Positions 61,894 to 64,000 of a DNA stretch of 64,000 bases are shown one piece after another. The stretch lies in NCBI GenBank assembly GCA_009731375.1, contig BJOX01000025.1, positions 1,331,531 through 1,395,530 of the forward strand, given 5' to 3'. The stretch's first letter is position 1. Every line of letters starts with the position of its first letter. The DNA is from Paulinella micropora (Eukaryota; Cercozoa; Imbricatea; Euglyphida). Made by a program: the position numbers and the translations under genes. The notes below the pieces were generated by a model that saw only the letters and a program-made list of their open reading frames with translations, did not search any database and was not told where the DNA came from.

Positions 61894-63903
61894 TTAACGG
61901 TGGTGGCAGTGTCCACGACCAAAAGAGCGCTTGGACTTCGGTGTTGTTTTCTTGCTGCAATCTGATTCTGAATCAGATGAACTGAACACATCACGGTGTT
62001 TGTGTTTCTTGTGCTTTCTTCTCGGAGGAGAGCGAGAGACCGAGCGATCCCTCTTTGCCGCATGTAACACCATGCTGGCCCCTTTCGCGACAGCTGCAAG
62101 TCAACAAGAGGTAAGTAGCGGAAACAAAAAGAAAAAAAAACCTTTGAACTCGTCCCGTTGACTGATAGCTTGGTCAAGAGCTGACTGCAACTAGCTGCTT
62201 TGACTTCTAAGTCACTGATTTTTTTTTCATGTCATCGTGAACGTGTCGAATGCTGGCCAACTCCGCCCCATGTGNNNNNNNNNNAGACTAGCTGCTTTGA
62301 CTTCTAAGTCACTGATTTTTTTTTTCATGTCATCGTGAACGGGTCGAAGGCTGGCCAACTCCGCCCCATGTGCGCGATTTGCTTCTGCCAGGTCTGCTTG
62401 AAGCTGTGTCACCTTGTCCTCCGCAGCAGCCAAGGCTTCAGCTCCTCGATCAACACTTTCAACCACCTCTGCATGCTCTTGGGTCAATCGATGTTGCTAA
62501 ATGAAAGAAGATGTGATTGCAAATCAAACAAGAATTGTTAATACCACTTTTAGCGAAGTCAGAGCATTTTCGGTTCGCTTCTTGGCCTGCAAAGAAAACA
62601 CTAATAATAAAAATGAAAACAATCTCCAGGCAAGATCCTTTCCAAGTTGTAGTTTTTTTTCTTGAGCTCAACCACTTGAGGCTGCAAGGCGCTGATCTGA
62701 TCCTGAAGACCTTCCTTGGTACCTTCGGCCTCACGGGTAGCCTTTACGAGAGCGTCCCTTGAGTTCTTAAGGTCTTTCTATGCTTGCAACTTTGCTGCAC
62801 GCTCATCATCGACGAGCTTCAAGGTGTCAGCAACAATACGCTGGGCTTCCTTATCCCCAGCCTCCAGCTTTGCAATTTTATCACGCAACATTTGATTTTG
62901 GGCTTTCGACTGGATTAGCTCTTGCATGACAGTGTTGTCAGGCTGAACAGAGCTTGAACTTGCTGGAGGCTGCTCAGAAGATTGGGCAGGTTTGACTACA
63001 CTTTGTTCCTCTGAGCGCTTCATTACTTTACCTACAACTTTGACCAAGGAATCATTCACGTCCTTGCTCTCCATAGCCAAATGGCGCAAAGCGGTGGCAT
63101 CACGATTTAACAAGGATTGAAAGGCTGCAGGTACAACAGCGTGTACCCACTCTTTAGTGCACGAAATCACTCTGGGGTTGCCGTTCCTTGACCGGTACGC
63201 AAGCATGATGTGCAGATAAGGACGCGAGTTATGCACTTTCTTCAGAATTTGCAAAACGCGCCCAAGCCATAAGGTGGTGTTAGGATTCTGGAGAGTTTTA
63301 GTTTTGCTGCCACACTTGATTGCAGCGGTGATAAACCACACAAACGAGCCTTGCGTAATTTTTGAATCGTTCAAGCAAACTTCATTCAAAAAAAGCATTC
63401 TGTCGCCGTCCGCTTTCCCCTCAAAGAGCTTGCAACCCTCCTCATTTGCATAATTCCAGGTGCGCCTGATACTACCACCCTCAACCTTGCGACCAGGACG
63501 GTACTTTGACTCGTCTCCAGGGTTTTTCATGTCGATTTACCACAACAACAATTGACAAGCAAGTCCGGATGATAAGCAAGGCAAACCTTGACGACGGTTC
63601 CGGAACCACTGACGTTGGGGCATGCTTCAATGCTAAGAAAAAATGAAGAAGTCCAAGAAGATCAGCGACCTTTTCTTTCAGTTTATCAGATGTACTGCCA
63701 TCACCTTGGTCGCGTTCCACAACGGTTGGCAAGTCGGCAGGGAAAGCCACCCACTGAAGAACAAGCTCCTCCTTCTGGTTGCTACTATTGGCAGGAACAT
63801 TGGCCAATGCTGCCTGCGTGTTGGCAGCAGGGTGGGATGCAGATACAGAAAAAACAGAGCTCGGAACAGCGTTATTTGAATTGGATCCGGAGTCGCCCCC
63901 CAT
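61894..63903 (-). CDS. Host multi-exon gene: coiled-coil protein with Arg/Ser-rich tail
   Basis: The leftward gene starts at ATG 63903 (MGGDSGSNSNNAVPSS). The last exon is 61894-62093, ending TAA, and encodes RDRSVSRSPPRRKHKKHKH and an acidic Ser/Asp stretch. Introns with clear GT..AG ends are 62094-62141 (48 bp) and 62497-62544 (48 bp), joining exons that encode continuous coiled coil (for example LQSALDQAISQRDEFK). A 42-bp exon spans 62545-62586; its upstream junction lacks a clear GT. The large exon 62778-63530 and the first exon are joined by an unresolved intron near 63530-63650. One in-frame TAG (62778-62780) and a gap with duplicated flanks disturb the model. Function unknown. Confidence 0.6.
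62221..62496 (-). other. Coiled-coil exon duplicated across a false gap
   Basis: The exon 62290-62496 (QHRLTQEHAEVVESVDRGAE and on) ends next to a 10-N gap at 62275-62284. The DNA left of the gap (62186-62274) repeats its last 85 bases, with one A fewer in an A-run (9 against 10) and a T lost from AGTCTGCAG. Using the right-hand version upstream of the gap keeps the reading frame, so the left-hand one looks like an error-prone overlap. Confidence 0.7.
62778..63530 (-). CDS. Main exon of the host coiled-coil gene
   Basis: Residues about 15-150 of this frame are globular, with Trp- and Tyr-containing segments (RTWNYANEEGCKLFEG, GSFVWFITAAIKCGSK, NTTLWLGRVLQILKKV, CTKEWVHAVVPAAFQSL). A Ser/Gln/Pro linker follows and then coiled coil (MQELIQSKAQNQMLRDKIAK, then EAQRIVADTLKLVDDERAAK). 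The coiled coil continues in the same frame past the TAG at 62778 for about 45 more codons (DLKNSRDALVKATREAEG, DQISALQPQVVELKKKN). I do not recognise the globular part. Confidence 0.55.
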   Translation of the reverse strand: MKNPGDESKYRPGRKVEGGSIRRTWNYANEEGCKLFEGKADGDRMLFLNEVCLNDSKITQGSFVWFITAAIKCGSKTKTLQNPNTTLWLGRVLQILKKVHNSRPYLHIMLAYRSRNGNPRVISCTKEWVHAVVPAAFQSLLNRDATALRHLAMESKDVNDSLVKVVGKVMKRSEEQSVVKPAQSSEQPPASSSSVQPDNTVMQELIQSKAQNQMLRDKIAKLEAGDKEAQRIVADTLKLVDDERAAKLQA

Positions 63904-64000
63904 TGCAGGGTCTTCCTCCGCTGGACCTCAAGAAAAAGAAAACAAAAAAGAAAGGAAATTGCTTGCAAGGACGTACAGTAAGAAATTCTGTGACCTGTCT

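Overview
The window joins two very different kinds of DNA. Bases 1 to about 17.9 kb are AT-rich, compact and intron-free, and carry the core gene set of a Polinton/Maverick or polinton-like virus: a double jelly-roll-type major capsid protein, a penton-like minor capsid protein, an FtsK/HerA-type packaging ATPase, an adenain-like cysteine protease and a protein-primed family B DNA polymerase. Around these lie a phage-like fibre with an S74 autoprotease end, a second fibre-like protein, a GIY-YIG endonuclease, two ExoX-C-like small proteins and small basic virion-type proteins. No integrase or helicase is visible, but the left end lies outside the window. From about 18 kb onward the sequence is a repeat-rich eukaryotic nuclear genome with GC-rich host exons, short introns, LINEs, tRNA-like SINEs, foldback elements and very long microsatellites. 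This fits a virus integrated in the genome of an alga or other protist; the host species cannot be named from the sequence.

Virus layout: a partial leftward gene (1-128), then a rightward block: S74 fibre, two-helix membrane protein, unknown small protein, ATPase, small basic proteins, coiled coil, protease, penton, major capsid, second fibre. A leftward block follows: two ExoX-C-like proteins, polymerase, GIY-YIG nuclease and a zinc-finger protein. The rightward block is mainly virion assembly; the leftward block is replication and DNA processing. Six gene junctions are filled by a double-hairpin cassette with conserved outer ends (TGATATTT...AAATATCA) and inner ends (AAACATCG...CGATGTTT). 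Other rightward genes start after a different motif (T-run, G[C/T]TTA, TATAyACGA, ATG). The copy is damaged: a one-base frameshift cuts the S74 domain, an in-frame TAA separates a basic leader from a coiled coil, and a frameshift plus a TAA separate the protease from its probable upstream part.

Host layout: 18.0-19.1 kb, an exon with an 80-residue tandem duplication; 20-23.3 kb, TAG and CAGA/TCTG microsatellites; 23.7-27.4 kb, decayed repeat families with assembly gaps and two SINE copies; 27.8-33.95 kb, a near full-length LINE between two TTA arrays; 34-38.9 kb, microsatellites with embedded minisatellite cores and palindromes; 38.9-46.7 kb, sixteen copies of a 493-bp satellite; 46.8-47.3 kb, a short element carrying both LINE ends, again between TTA arrays; 47.4-52.0 kb, GATA arrays and a second LINE, 5'-truncated, lying in GATA; 52-60 kb, more microsatellites, core-repeat minisatellites, a very large palindrome and two foldback MITEs with 3-bp target duplications; 60-61.8 kb, AT-rich repeats; 61.9-63.9 kb, a leftward multi-exon host gene for a coiled-coil protein with an Arg/Ser-rich tail.
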